A DNA stretch of 7,407 nucleotides from Treponema sp. (GCA_009785545.1 WQWD01000119.1:1-7407); one strand, 5' to 3'. Counted from the first letter of the stretch, positions 1 through 6,705 are shown. Numbers and translations: made by a program. Notes: generated by a model not told the origin, from the sequence alone.

Positions 1-19
1 ATCTCCCCCTTTTTCTCGC

Positions 20-49
20 TTGCATAAATTCCCCCAAAAATGCTATAAT
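20..49 (+). promoter_or_regulatory. Sigma70-type promoter, extended -10
   Basis: TTGCAT (20-25) and a perfect TATAAT (44-49) are separated by 18 bp, and TG at 41-42 gives an extended -10. Transcription would start near 56 and run rightward through the CT microsatellite into the lipoprotein gene at 362, giving a leader of about 300 nt. No other rightward promoter of similar quality was seen before that gene. The boxes are seen directly; the link to the lipoprotein gene is inferred. Confidence 0.5.
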
Positions 50-121
50 ACTCCAAGTATGATGTTAATTACTACTTCATTTTTACCTCCTGGTGTGACA
101 ACTTTACACTAGGACTCGACA

Positions 122-153
<32 letters not shown>

Positions 154-199
154 ATAGAAGAAACTTTGCAAATATCCCCCTCTTATTGCTTTTTTTACG

Positions 200-361
200 G
201 GATAGCTCCGCCTACAGGCGAGTCCAATGATAAGATTCGCACCTTTAGTGGAAACATTGAAGAAGCCAAAGATATGTAAAACTGCCCGTATGGGCTGTTA
301 AACCAACTCGTATAGGTTGGTTATATGTCGGCGGCGACTTTAACACCGCAAGGAGATGTTT
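200..361 (+). other. Leader of lipoprotein gene with three small hairpins
   Basis: Three consecutive inverted repeats are visible. CGCC/GGCG around a TACA loop spans 209-220. GCCC/GGGC around GTAT spans 284-295, flanked by AC/GT pairs. A perfect 7-bp AACCAAC/GTTGGTT stem spans 301-322 with an 8-base loop. The last two loops share CGTAT. The Shine-Dalgarno sequence AAGGAG follows at 350-355. No known riboswitch consensus was recognised. The same stretch has open but startless reading frames (49-276, then 261-362 in another frame), so it may instead be a decayed gene fragment. I cannot decide between structured leader and gene relic. Confidence 0.35.
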
Positions 362-1099
362 ATGAAAAAAAGATTTTGGTTAGGAGTATTGGCACTCACA
401 CTGGTATTCGGATTAGTGTTCGTTAGCTGTGATGAGGCAGACGACAATGGAGGCGATGGCTTCATCGGTGGAACGCTTAATTTGAGCGGGCAAGTATGGG
501 GTTGGGATTATGACGGCGATGACAGCTATGACTGGGTCCAATTTACAGGGGATCGAGCAACTGTTACATCCGATGTAGGCGGCAGCGGTTCAATTACTAA
601 TGGTCAGTTAAGCTTTTCTGTTGGCACGCCTTCTGTTTTGGGAAATATACAACAACAACTATTCATTGATGGCTTGGTAATGGAAGAATGGTTTAACGAT
701 TTTAGCCTTAGCCCTTCCAGTGCAAGAGGTGCTGTTATTGAAGGTCTAAGAAGTATGCCAGGCGGTGGAGCTCTTCATAATGGTTGGGCTAGTGGTAACT
801 TTTTTGAAAGTGTAGTTTACATTTATGTTGACCGTGATGTCAGAATGACCGGTACTGGCAGAACAATAACGTTTGAGTGTAATTGCGAAGAATGGCATAG
901 TGAGTGTAATTGCGAAGAATGGGATGGTGATTGTTATTGCGTTGGAACAACAATAACAAGAAATTTCGATCTTAATCTCACGGCAGGCTGGAATGTAATA
1001 ACCGTGATAGAAGAATTGAATCCAACCGGTCGAATTGAAACACTCGAAATAACACCAGGCGCTTCTCCTCGTGCAAGATGGACATTGTGGTATAGTTGA
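362..1099 (+). CDS. Predicted lipoprotein with Cys-x-Cys repeat
   Basis: 245 residues. The start chosen is ATG 362, not the in-frame ATG at 356, because AAGGAG (350-355) abuts 356 but sits 6 bases before 362. The N-terminus is a lipoprotein signal peptide: MKKR, a hydrophobic stretch (about 5-21), then a loose spirochaete-type lipobox FVSC with acylated Cys23. The mature protein opens with an acidic linker (DEADDNGGDG). It is rich in Gly, Asp and aromatic residues and in short beta-prone segments, which fits an envelope-anchored beta protein. Residues 172-193 carry two copies of ECNCEEW and a third degenerate DCYC, six cysteines in three CxC pairs. The end contains LTAGWN, a phrase I associate with Treponema lipoproteins. 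I do not recognise a catalytic domain, and the function is unknown. Exported location is well supported; metal binding by the CxC cluster is a guess. Confidence 0.85.
   Translation: MKKRFWLGVLALTLVFGLVFVSCDEADDNGGDGFIGGTLNLSGQVWGWDYDGDDSYDWVQFTGDRATVTSDVGGSGSITNGQLSFSVGTPSVLGNIQQQLFIDGLVMEEWFNDFSLSPSSARGAVIEGLRSMPGGGALHNGWASGNFFESVVYIYVDRDVRMTGTGRTITFECNCEEWHSECNCEEWDGDCYCVGTTITRNFDLNLTAGWNVITVIEELNPTGRIETLEITPGASPRARWTLWYS
874..940 (+). repeat. 27-bp in-frame tandem repeat, 2.5 units
   Basis: Units begin at 874, 901 and 928. The first 22 bases of units 1 and 2 are identical, and the partial third unit (928-940) matches 11 of 13 bases. The period of 27 bp equals nine codons, so copy-number change keeps the frame. 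It encodes ECNCEEWHS, ECNCEEWDG and DCYC inside the lipoprotein. The near-identity of units 1 and 2 points to recent duplication or ongoing slippage. Confidence 0.9.
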
Positions 1100-1170
1100 T
1101 GATGTCTCTAGAGCCTTATCTGAAAGTTTAATAGACAGTTTAGGAAGTGCAAGGTCATTGTCAAGAAGGT

Positions 1171-1253
1171 AGTGCCAGTCACATGGGGGCTGTCACCGCT
1201 TGGATATCGGCAGGGGGAGAGAAGAAAACCCCTGTCGGTGGTTGGATACCACC
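1171..1253. repeat. Intergenic hairpin repeat, copy A
   Basis: The spacer between the lipoprotein gene and hicA (1100-1305) holds no gene. It contains AGTGCCAGTCAC (1171-1182), then a stem CGGCAGGGG (1208-1216) pairing with 1229-1237 (9 pairs, one G-U). A second hairpin follows at once: GGTGGT (1237-1242), a 5-base loop and ACCACC (1248-1253). The same elements recur near 6441-6587: CGGCAGGGGGAGAG, then GGTGGT-N5-ACCGCC, where the A-to-G change keeps pairing as G-U. This supports a dispersed structured repeat. No transposase or target duplication was recognised. Without a good T-tract it is not a convincing terminator. Confidence 0.7.
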
Positions 1254-1271
1254 CTCTTTCTGAAAAAAGCA

Positions 1272-1300
1272 TTGACGTACGCTATCATAATTGCTATCAT
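1272..1300 (+). promoter_or_regulatory. hicAB promoter
   Basis: TTGACG (1272-1277) and TATCAT (1295-1300) are spaced by 17 bp, with TG at 1292-1293 forming an extended -10. This is a strong sigma70-type match. Transcription should start about 6-8 bases after the -10, at or next to the A of the hicA ATG (1306). No Shine-Dalgarno sequence precedes that ATG, so the hicA message may be leaderless. Confidence 0.7.
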
Positions 1301-1309
1301 TTTTTATGA
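1281..1309. promoter_or_regulatory. Candidate HicB operator over the -10 box
   Basis: GCTATCAT occurs twice, at 1281-1288 and 1293-1300, 12 bp apart; the second copy contains the -10. An overlapping inverted pair TCATAA (1285-1290) and TTATGA (1304-1309) spans the -10 and start codon. HicB antitoxins with a ribbon-helix-helix domain commonly repress their own operon by binding repeats at the promoter, and this HicB has such a domain. The repeats are visible; binding is inferred. Confidence 0.4.
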
Positions 1310-1551
1310 GTAAACGGGATAAACTTATACAGAAAATTTTGACAGGTAAATCAGGCGTAACACCTGACGAAGCTGTGAAAGTGCTTGAAATGCTTAACTT
1401 TCGTGCATCTTCAGCAGGAGGTTCACACCTCACCTTCAGAAAACAAAATAGTCAGTCAGTTACAATTGTTCTGACACAAAACCTGTTAAAACCATACTTG
1501 GTAGAAAAATTGCAAGAAACACTAAAAAAAGAGGGGTACAATAATGGCTAA
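1306..1551 (+). CDS. hicA: HicA-family toxin (mRNA interferase)
   Basis: 81 residues, the usual size for HicA. The family adopts a double-stranded-RNA-binding-like fold and cleaves mRNA independently of ribosomes, using an essential histidine. The central GGSHLTFRK motif provides that residue as His41, followed by the expected strand (QSVTIVL) and a C-terminal helix (LKPYLVEKLQETLKKEG). The N-terminal SKRDKLIQKILTGKSGVTPDEAVKVLE segment fits the longer HicA subgroup. The start is ATG 1306; an upstream in-frame TTG (1291) overlaps the -10 box and is rejected. The gene overlaps hicB by 8 bases, so the two are probably translationally coupled, and toxin-first order is normal for hicAB. No truncation or missing catalytic residue is seen, so the toxin appears intact. 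Confidence 0.9.
   Translation: MSKRDKLIQKILTGKSGVTPDEAVKVLEMLNFRASSAGGSHLTFRKQNSQSVTIVLTQNLLKPYLVEKLQETLKKEGYNNG
1531..1536 (+). promoter_or_regulatory. hicB ribosome binding site
   Basis: GAGGGG lies 7 bases before ATG 1544, inside the end of hicA. It fixes the hicB start. Because hicA has no comparable site, antitoxin translation may exceed toxin translation, which fits toxin-antitoxin logic. Confidence 0.7.
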
Positions 1552-1915
1552 AAAAAATTTGGATTATTATTTAAACTTGCCTTACACTTATGTCATTGAA
1601 TGGTCTGATGTAGATGAATGTTTTTTGGGCAGTATCGCTGAACTTGAACACAACATGACCTGCGGGCAAACGCATGAAGAAGTGTTCAGAAATCTTAAAG
1701 AAGCGCTTATTTCTTACATCACTACAAGTCTTGACAATAATTTTGAGATTCCAGAGCCTCTTAAAGTAACAGACTTTAAGGGAAGCATAACTTATCGTAC
1801 CAGCAGAGAACGTCATTATAAGCTTGCGAAACAGGCAAAACTATACGGAAAAAGCATAAATGCGTTTATTGACGAGGCAATAGGGGAAAAATTACAGGCA
1901 GCAGCAAGAGGATAA
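1544..1915 (+). CDS. hicB: HicB-family antitoxin, RHH type
   Basis: 123 residues. HicB antitoxins bind and block HicA and usually repress their own operon. Residues about 8-70 form the partial RNase-H-like HicB fold: a strand with YTYVIEWSDVDECFLGSI, then LEHNMTCGQTHEEVFRNLKEALISYI. Residues about 81-117 form a ribbon-helix-helix DNA-binding domain: strand SITYRTS, helix about 87-100, turn YGKS, helix INAFIDEAIGEKL. The protein is full length with both parts intact. The start is fixed by GAGGGG at 1531-1536. The gene ends just before a hairpin cluster that probably terminates the operon. Confidence 0.92.
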   Translation: MAKKNLDYYLNLPYTYVIEWSDVDECFLGSIAELEHNMTCGQTHEEVFRNLKEALISYITTSLDNNFEIPEPLKVTDFKGSITYRTSRERHYKLAKQAKLYGKSINAFIDEAIGEKLQAAARG

Positions 1916-1930
1916 ATTATAAAATTGAGG

Positions 1931-1959
1931 CAATTGCAAAACTTCAGTTTTTGCAATTG
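1931..1959 (+). terminator. Hairpin after hicB, likely terminator
   Basis: Arm 1931-1943 pairs with 1946-1959 (13 pairs with one bulged T if fully closed; a TTCA loop is more realistic). The right side continues TTCCTTTT, a modest U-rich tail. It lies 15 bases after the hicB stop, the expected place for a factor-independent terminator. The stem is A/T-rich, so efficiency is uncertain. Its GCAAAACT core recurs in the hairpin at 2007-2044. Confidence 0.55.
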
Positions 1960-1973
1960 TTCCTTTTAAAAAG

Positions 1974-2005
1974 GCAATTTTGTAGCCCTTTGGGCGAAAA
2001 ATTGC
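1974..2005. repeat. Two-tier inverted repeat
   Basis: Outer arms GCAATTTT (1974-1981) and AAAATTGC (1998-2005) enclose an inner GCCC-TTT-GGGC stem (1985-1995). It sits between two other hairpins. On the minus strand its outer arm supplies a T-run just after the 2007-2044 hairpin. No independent role can be assigned. Confidence 0.7.
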
Positions 2006-2006
2006 A

Positions 2007-2044
2007 GAGCCTCTGCAAAACTAACCGAGTTTTGCAAGAGGCTC
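2007..2044 (-). terminator. Strong hairpin after activase gene
   Basis: Arm 2007-2022 pairs with 2028-2044: 16 pairs, one bulged base, loop AACCG. It begins 3 bases after the stop codon of the minus-strand activase gene. On that strand it is followed by ATTTTTC (2003-1996), so it fits an intrinsic terminator for that gene. Reading rightward there is no T-tract, though the stem could still stop hicAB readthrough between these convergent genes. Confidence 0.65.
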
Positions 2045-2047
2045 ACC

Positions 2048-5000
2048 TTACTCTTTCTCCGCCTTATCAACCAGCGTGGAAAGATCACTGCCGCCCTTAA
2101 ACCTTAATACGTTAACCATAAAGATGTTAAGTTTGTTTACGATATTCGGCGGGAGGAGGTTGCCGTCAACCTCGACAGAGAGGATCGGGTAATTGCGCTC
2201 CCTCGCCCAAGGTGTAAACAGCCCTTCAATTACACGCCCGATTAAACAGGCAAACGGCCCGATGTTCACGATGCCGGAATACCCGGCGTCCATCGCCGCT
2301 GCGGCGGAGCCTGTGGAAACGGCAATTTCTGAGTTGAGTTCAAGGTTGATAAAATGCTCGACAGTATACTTCATTATGTGGTGCATATCGTGCGGTGTTT
2401 CGGGGATTAAACCTGTGGGGTTAAGAATCGCTAACACTTTTTTTTCTATGTGATGTTTCCACATTTCCTCGATTTGCAGTTTTTTGAGATCCCTCGAAGG
2501 TTTGGAAAAAAGCCGCCTGCCCGGTTTGCGCAGCTTGATTAGTTTTTTAAGCGCATACTCACGGACAAAATCAAGGTAGTGAATCCACTCGCTGACCCCT
2601 GCCACTTTTACAACTATGCCGCGCTCGCTCATCAGTTCGATTAATTCACCTACGGCAAAATCATCACGGCGCACATATATTTCACCGACAATCAATACAC
2701 GAGGACAATCTGTTAGTTTTCGTTTTAACGGGATTTTTTTTACATCTGCCGCAACAGCTTTTAGTTCTTTCCATAATTTTTTTGGATTATGCTCGACTGT
2801 TCGCATTACTTTGCGCCATGATTGTTCAAAATCTTTCTCGGCCTTTATCGGATCAACGGCAGTTGCCAAAAGCGAACACTGAATATCTTTCAGGTAATCA
2901 GATAACACAATGCCTTTCCACATTTCTTTGGCAAAACTCGGTCCCAGCTCTGTGTAGGAATTATCAGCAGAAAGAATAAAGACCACTACGTTTTCCAGCC
3001 GCAAATCACGGAAAAGATTTTCGTAGTAGACATAGTACTGACCTGTACGGCAAGGGCCTGTGGTAATCGGCACAAAGAGCAAGTACATCTCGTCTTTGCG
3101 GTATTTATCGCTGAAGAAAAATTCCAATGCGCTGCCCAAAACCAAATGGCTTGGAACACATTCTTTTCCTGAAGCATGAGCACGTGCAATCTGAATTGTT
3201 TTGTCAGTTGCAACTGGCAGGGCTTCGGCGTTATAACCCAAACCTCGTATCACAGCTCCAATGTATTCGGTAGAAATACTTCCCATGTTGGAAAGCAGTA
3301 TTTTTGTTTTTTTGTTGCCCTTAACAGGAATTTTTTCGCCGGTGTTAATGTTGTTGATATACATATCAAAATCGCCGGAATCTTTTTTCTCGCTGACAAA
3401 ACGCAAACCGTTGTCGTAACGCTCGGCTTCAAGTTCATTTTTCTTTGAGCGGTATCCATCGATAATATCGAGGAAAGCCTCGACACGAGTATCAATCCCG
3501 GCGTCTGCTGAATGTGAGTCGAGTTCCAGTACAAGGAATGGTTTTTGCCCCATCATCCATTTGATGTAATGCAAAATAAACGAATCTGGCGCACACGAAA
3601 AATTAGAAATAAAAGTAAGATAAATGTTATCTTCACTTGCAAGAAGTTTTGCCGCCTTTAAATCCTGCTGACCATAATACCAATACATATTCGGGAAAAT
3701 CGTTTCATCACGGAAAGGTAAAATGTCAAACGGCACGATTGAGTAACCTCGTGTAGTAAATTTGCGGGGGATACCCATATTCGCTTCTGGCGTAAACGCA
3801 TTGTAAGGCCGTCCCAAAACAGCAATCACAGGGCGATCTGCGTTACGTGCATCTTCGAGAGCCTGCACGCCCATTTTTTCTACAGCGTCAAAATAAACTA
3901 ATTGTTTTGCCCAAGCGGTATCAAACGCCGCTTTTGTCTGCGCCTGATCAATTCCCAAAATCTTTGTCATCTCGCAAAACAATTCAAGGGCTTTTTCCTC
4001 GCCAAACTTAAAGCTGACAACCAGCGGCAGCCAGCGTTTTTTATCAACATCAGGGAAAGCTTTTTCCATATAATATGGAAGCGCTTGCGTTATCGGACAG
4101 AAATTTGCATGAACATCGCTCTCATAACTGGGCATATCACGGAAATGCGGCAAAAATACAAAGTCAGCGCCATTGTCCAAACAATCCTGCACAGCTCCGT
4201 GCGCAATCTCCGCCGGAAAACAATACTGCGCCTCGATCCGTGCAACTCCTTCATAAGCGACTTCGGTAGAAAGAAAAGTATTAATCCCCAACTCGTAGAA
4301 AAACCAACTGTAAAGCGGGTACAAAGTATGAACCGAAAACGCACGAGGAATACCGACAGTAAAACCCTTCAAGCCGTTTTTTGGCGGAGAGTTTTCTTTT
4401 AACAAACCCGGTGCGGCGTATTCCTCAAACAGCATTTTCTGCCGTTTCTCGACATAATCAAAAACAGGAATATCTGCGGTTTCAGCCGAAACTTGTTTCC
4501 GCATATTAGTATATTTGTTACAGCGGCCGCCGAACATATATTTTTTATTGTTTACGTTTAACACCTGAATTGAGCAGAAGTTTTCGCAAGCCTGACACGG
4601 AAAGACACGTTCATATCCGATTCCACGAACTAAGATGTCATCAATTGATACAGTTTGCCGCTGGAGCAGACCTTCTGCGTGTTTACGTTTTGCGAGTAAC
4701 GCTACACCAAAACAACCCATGAGCTCAGGCGACGGCGGAACAAGTATTTCTTTGTTAAGCAGCATGGCAAAAGCCAGCGGCACTGCCGGGTTTTTGGCGA
4801 CGCCGCCTTGCAGGAAAATCTTTGCGCCGATGGTACGGTTGCCGACTACACGATTAAGATAATTCGATACAATGGAGCAGACGATCCCCGCTGTGATGTT
4901 TTCACGGCCGGCTCCTTGCTGCACCGCTTTGCGAATATCGCTGTTGATAAAAGCCGAGCAGTGTTCGCCGAATTTACAGGGAGCGTTTGCGTCTAATGCA

Positions 5001-6373
5001 ATTGGCCCAATGTCTTTGGCACTGTGGATTGAAAGATCGCCTGAGGCGGACTCTTCCAAAAAGGAGCCTGTTCCCGCAGAGCAGGCTTCGTTCATTGCGT
5101 AATCAATCGGAACGCCGTTTTTGAGCAATACATATTTTGCGTCTTGTCCGCCAATCTCAAAAATTGTTTCGACTTCTTTGTCAAAATAAGTAGTACCTAT
5201 AGAGTGCGCTATAATTTCGTTATACACGCCGGAAGTTTCCAAAAACACGCCGAGTATTTCACGGCTGGAACCTGTCGTTGCAACAAGCGGAATATCAATT
5301 TTACTGCTGCCCGTATCAGAAATTATCTTTTCCTGAATAACGGCAAGACATTCTTTTATCGCTTTCACAGGATCACCGTGAGTGCGTCCGTAGTGGCTCG
5401 CTGCAATTTCGTCGGTTTCGAGATCAACAAGACAAGCTTTAGTCGTTGTAGAGCCGCCGTCAACACCTAAAATGTAACTGCGGCCGGCTTGAACTTTGCC
5501 GTCCTGTTTGTCAAAAACTTTTACTTTATCCTTAAAATCACGTAACGCTCCCAGCGTGCCAAAACGGACATCGTTCACCTTTAAAATTTTATCCGCCGAA
5601 GGCAGACGGCTGCCCGACGTTGGAGCAAGAACTGCCGCTCCAAGCGCTTCAAAAACCGGCGAGGTTTCGGGAATGATAAATTCGATTTGCGGAGCTTTCT
5701 CCCGAATAAAGCGAACAATATGCCTGTTTTGGGTGATCCCGCCTGTCAATACAACTTTGCCTTCTGTCACTTTGGCACGTTTCAAAAAGTCGATTACTTT
5801 CACCGCCATCACATCGGAGAGCGACAAGACAATATCCTCCTTCGTGGCTTCCCGTTTGTTGAGTTTGTGGGTACAATCGCTTTTCATAAACACAGAACAG
5901 CGGGTAGAAAGCGGGTGAACTTTTGCGGTGTCAGGCACTTTGTCGATGTCGTCGAGTTTCATGTCCATGCGGGCAAGCTGCTGTTTGAGGAACTCGCCCG
6001 TACCGCTTGCGCACTTGTTACCAGAAAAATTGTTGATAATCTTGCCGTCAGCATCCAGCGAATAAACGATGAGGTCTTCCCCGCCCATACTGACCACTGC
6101 GTCAGCTTTGAGCCCGAGATGTCTCAGCGCAGCCTCGACACAAAGCGGCTCCAATGTCCCGCTGACGTCAAACATAAAGCGGCCTTCGTTACCCGTTACA
6201 AGGGCGGGGATACCTTCGGTGATGTTCCCCTCAGCAAGCAGCTTGTGAACCGCCGCTCCTAAATCCCCTTCGTGGGGTGTCGAAGCTGCCCAAATCGTTT
6301 TTCCGTTATCTAAAACCGCCATTTTTAGGCTGGCTGATCCAATATTTATACCGATAGATTGCATGTTTGACAT
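2048..6373 (-). CDS. Fused acyl-CoA dehydratase activase-type protein
   Basis: 1441 residues counted from ATG 6373. BadF/BadG/HgdC-type activases couple ATP hydrolysis to low-potential electron transfer to 2-hydroxyacyl-CoA dehydratases or related reductases. Domain 1 (about 4-250) has IGINIGSASLKMA, KCASGTGEFL with Cys121, and Cys159. Domain 2 (about 299-570) has ILGVDGGSTTTKA, FEIGGQDAK, ACSAGTGSFLEE with Cys431, Cys472, and FLQGGVAKNP. HgdC homodimers hold one 4Fe-4S cluster with two Cys per subunit at similar spacing, so the two domains may form an intramolecular pseudo-dimer. A CxxCxxxC group (593, 596, 600) with Cys618 follows, then a DUF2229 region from about 670 (VGIPRAF, Cys718, Cys759, Cys927) and an HgdB-like C-terminus (Cys1072, Cys1108, Cys1376). 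The length suits the large fused members of the family. The frame is also open back to TTG 6436, but those extra residues are not family-like. No clear Shine-Dalgarno sequence precedes ATG 6373 or 6364. Substrate unknown; no separate dehydratase gene is in view. Confidence 0.93.
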   Translation of the reverse strand: MSNMQSIGINIGSASLKMAVLDNGKTIWAASTPHEGDLGAAVHKLLAEGNITEGIPALVTGNEGRFMFDVSGTLEPLCVEAALRHLGLKADAVVSMGGEDLIVYSLDADGKIINNFSGNKCASGTGEFLKQQLARMDMKLDDIDKVPDTAKVHPLSTRCSVFMKSDCTHKLNKREATKEDIVLSLSDVMAVKVIDFLKRAKVTEGKVVLTGGITQNRHIVRFIREKAPQIEFIIPETSPVFEALGAAVLAPTSGSRLPSADKILKVNDVRFGTLGALRDFKDKVKVFDKQDGKVQAGRSYILGVDGGSTTTKACLVDLETDEIAASHYGRTHGDPVKAIKECLAVIQEKIISDTGSSKIDIPLVATTGSSREILGVFLETSGVYNEIIAHSIGTTYFDKEVETIFEIGGQDAKYVLLKNGVPIDYAMNEACSAGTGSFLEESASGDLSIHSAKDIGPIALDANAPCKFGEHCSAFINSDIRKAVQQGAGRENITAGIVCSIVSNYLNRVVGNRTIGAKIFLQGGVAKNPAVPLAFAMLLNKEILVPPSPELMGCFGVALLAKRKHAEGLLQRQTVSIDDILVRGIGYERVFPCQACENFCSIQVLNVNNKKYMFGGRCNKYTNMRKQVSAETADIPVFDYVEKRQKMLFEEYAAPGLLKENSPPKNGLKGFTVGIPRAFSVHTLYPLYSWFFYELGINTFLSTEVAYEGVARIEAQYCFPAEIAHGAVQDCLDNGADFVFLPHFRDMPSYESDVHANFCPITQALPYYMEKAFPDVDKKRWLPLVVSFKFGEEKALELFCEMTKILGIDQAQTKAAFDTAWAKQLVYFDAVEKMGVQALEDARNADRPVIAVLGRPYNAFTPEANMGIPRKFTTRGYSIVPFDILPFRDETIFPNMYWYYGQQDLKAAKLLASEDNIYLTFISNFSCAPDSFILHYIKWMMGQKPFLVLELDSHSADAGIDTRVEAFLDIIDGYRSKKNELEAERYDNGLRFVSEKKDSGDFDMYINNINTGEKIPVKGNKKTKILLSNMGSISTEYIGAVIRGLGYNAEALPVATDKTIQIARAHASGKECVPSHLVLGSALEFFFSDKYRKDEMYLLFVPITTGPCRTGQYYVYYENLFRDLRLENVVVFILSADNSYTELGPSFAKEMWKGIVLSDYLKDIQCSLLATAVDPIKAEKDFEQSWRKVMRTVEHNPKKLWKELKAVAADVKKIPLKRKLTDCPRVLIVGEIYVRRDDFAVGELIELMSERGIVVKVAGVSEWIHYLDFVREYALKKLIKLRKPGRRLFSKPSRDLKKLQIEEMWKHHIEKKVLAILNPTGLIPETPHDMHHIMKYTVEHFINLELNSEIAVSTGSAAAAMDAGYSGIVNIGPFACLIGRVIEGLFTPWARERNYPILSVEVDGNLLPPNIVNKLNIFMVNVLRFKGGSDLSTLVDKAEKE

Positions 6374-6440
6374 TTTAGCAAGATTTGTGTGAAGGTTCAA
6401 GACAGTGTATGCAATGAGGTGGTGGTGTATTGACAATCAT

Positions 6441-6587
6441 CGGCAGGGGGAGAGGCGTGGCTGGCAGGGAAAAACTCTGCCGAAGAGTCCGCCTCTGAGC
6501 CCCTTTCAGGGTCTCTCGTCGGGGAGCGGCAGAGATGTTTTTCCCTGCCAGCCACGCCTCTCCCCCTGCCGGTGGTTATATACCGCC
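6441..6587. repeat. 131-bp inverted repeat plus side hairpin, copy B
   Basis: Arms 6441-6482 and 6527-6571 are inverted copies. The outer 35 bases match perfectly and the inner seven match after a 3-base difference. The 44-base centre contains a further CCCT-TTC-AGGG hairpin (6501-6511). A small hairpin GGTGGT-N5-ACCGCC (6571-6587) follows directly. CGGCAGGGGGAGAG and the GGTGGT hairpin are shared with copy A at 1208-1253. It lies between the 3' end of one minus-strand gene and the 5' end of the activase gene, so any activase transcript from the 6701-6673 promoter would carry it as a very stable hairpin. Open frames across it are low-complexity artefacts of the palindrome. Confidence 0.9.
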
Positions 6588-6637
6588 TCATTGCGTACAA
6601 GCCTGTGTAGGGGTTTTTGTTCCAATTATGTCTGTTT

Positions 6638-6658
6638 GTTTTTCCTGCCAGCCACGCC
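6638..6658. repeat. Partial copy C of the repeat arm
   Basis: This 21-base segment matches 6537-6558 in direct orientation, apart from one missing C. The core CCTGCCAGCCACGCC is identical. It lacks its inverted partner, so it is a half-element, by truncation or partial duplication. Confidence 0.8.
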
Positions 6659-6672
6659 GCCCACACACCTGT

Positions 6673-6701
6673 ATTATGGTTGTGCTAATTGTTTTGTTCA
6701 A
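6673..6701 (-). promoter_or_regulatory. Candidate activase promoter
   Basis: On the minus strand TTGAAC (6701-6696) and CATAAT (6678-6673) are separated by exactly 17 bp, a good sigma70-type match. The start would be near 6666, giving a leader of about 290 nt that includes the 6441-6571 inverted repeat before ATG 6373. No better minus-strand promoter was found nearer the gene. A weaker opposing pair (TTGTGC 6680-6685, TATAGT 6703-6708, spacing 17) overlaps it on the plus strand. Confidence 0.45.
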
Positions 6702-6705
6702 TTAT

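Noticed and set aside
200..322. Known riboswitch, tRNA or tmRNA
   Set aside because: The hairpins are short and no known consensus core or cloverleaf could be fitted.
874..940. CRISPR-like array
   Set aside because: The repeats are contiguous, in frame and coding, with no spacers. No CRISPR array was seen elsewhere in the window.
1291..1305. Upstream TTG start for hicA
   Set aside because: It overlaps the -10 box, so it would not be in the transcript, and the added residues LSFF do not fit the family.
1179..1433. 84-codon minus-strand open frame opposite hicA
   Set aside because: It is antisense to a confidently identified hicA and to repeat A, with no family resemblance.
3902..4402. 166-codon plus-strand open frame inside the activase gene
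   Set aside because: It lies opposite a continuous, motif-rich coding frame and its translation has no recognisable domain. The other plus-strand frames between 2193 and 6262 were rejected for the same reason.
6374..6436. 21-residue N-terminal extension of the activase from TTG 6436
   Set aside because: The extension (SIHHHLIAYTVLNLHTNLAK) is unlike family N-termini, which begin a few residues before IGINIGSAS, and it would use a TTG start with no ribosome site.
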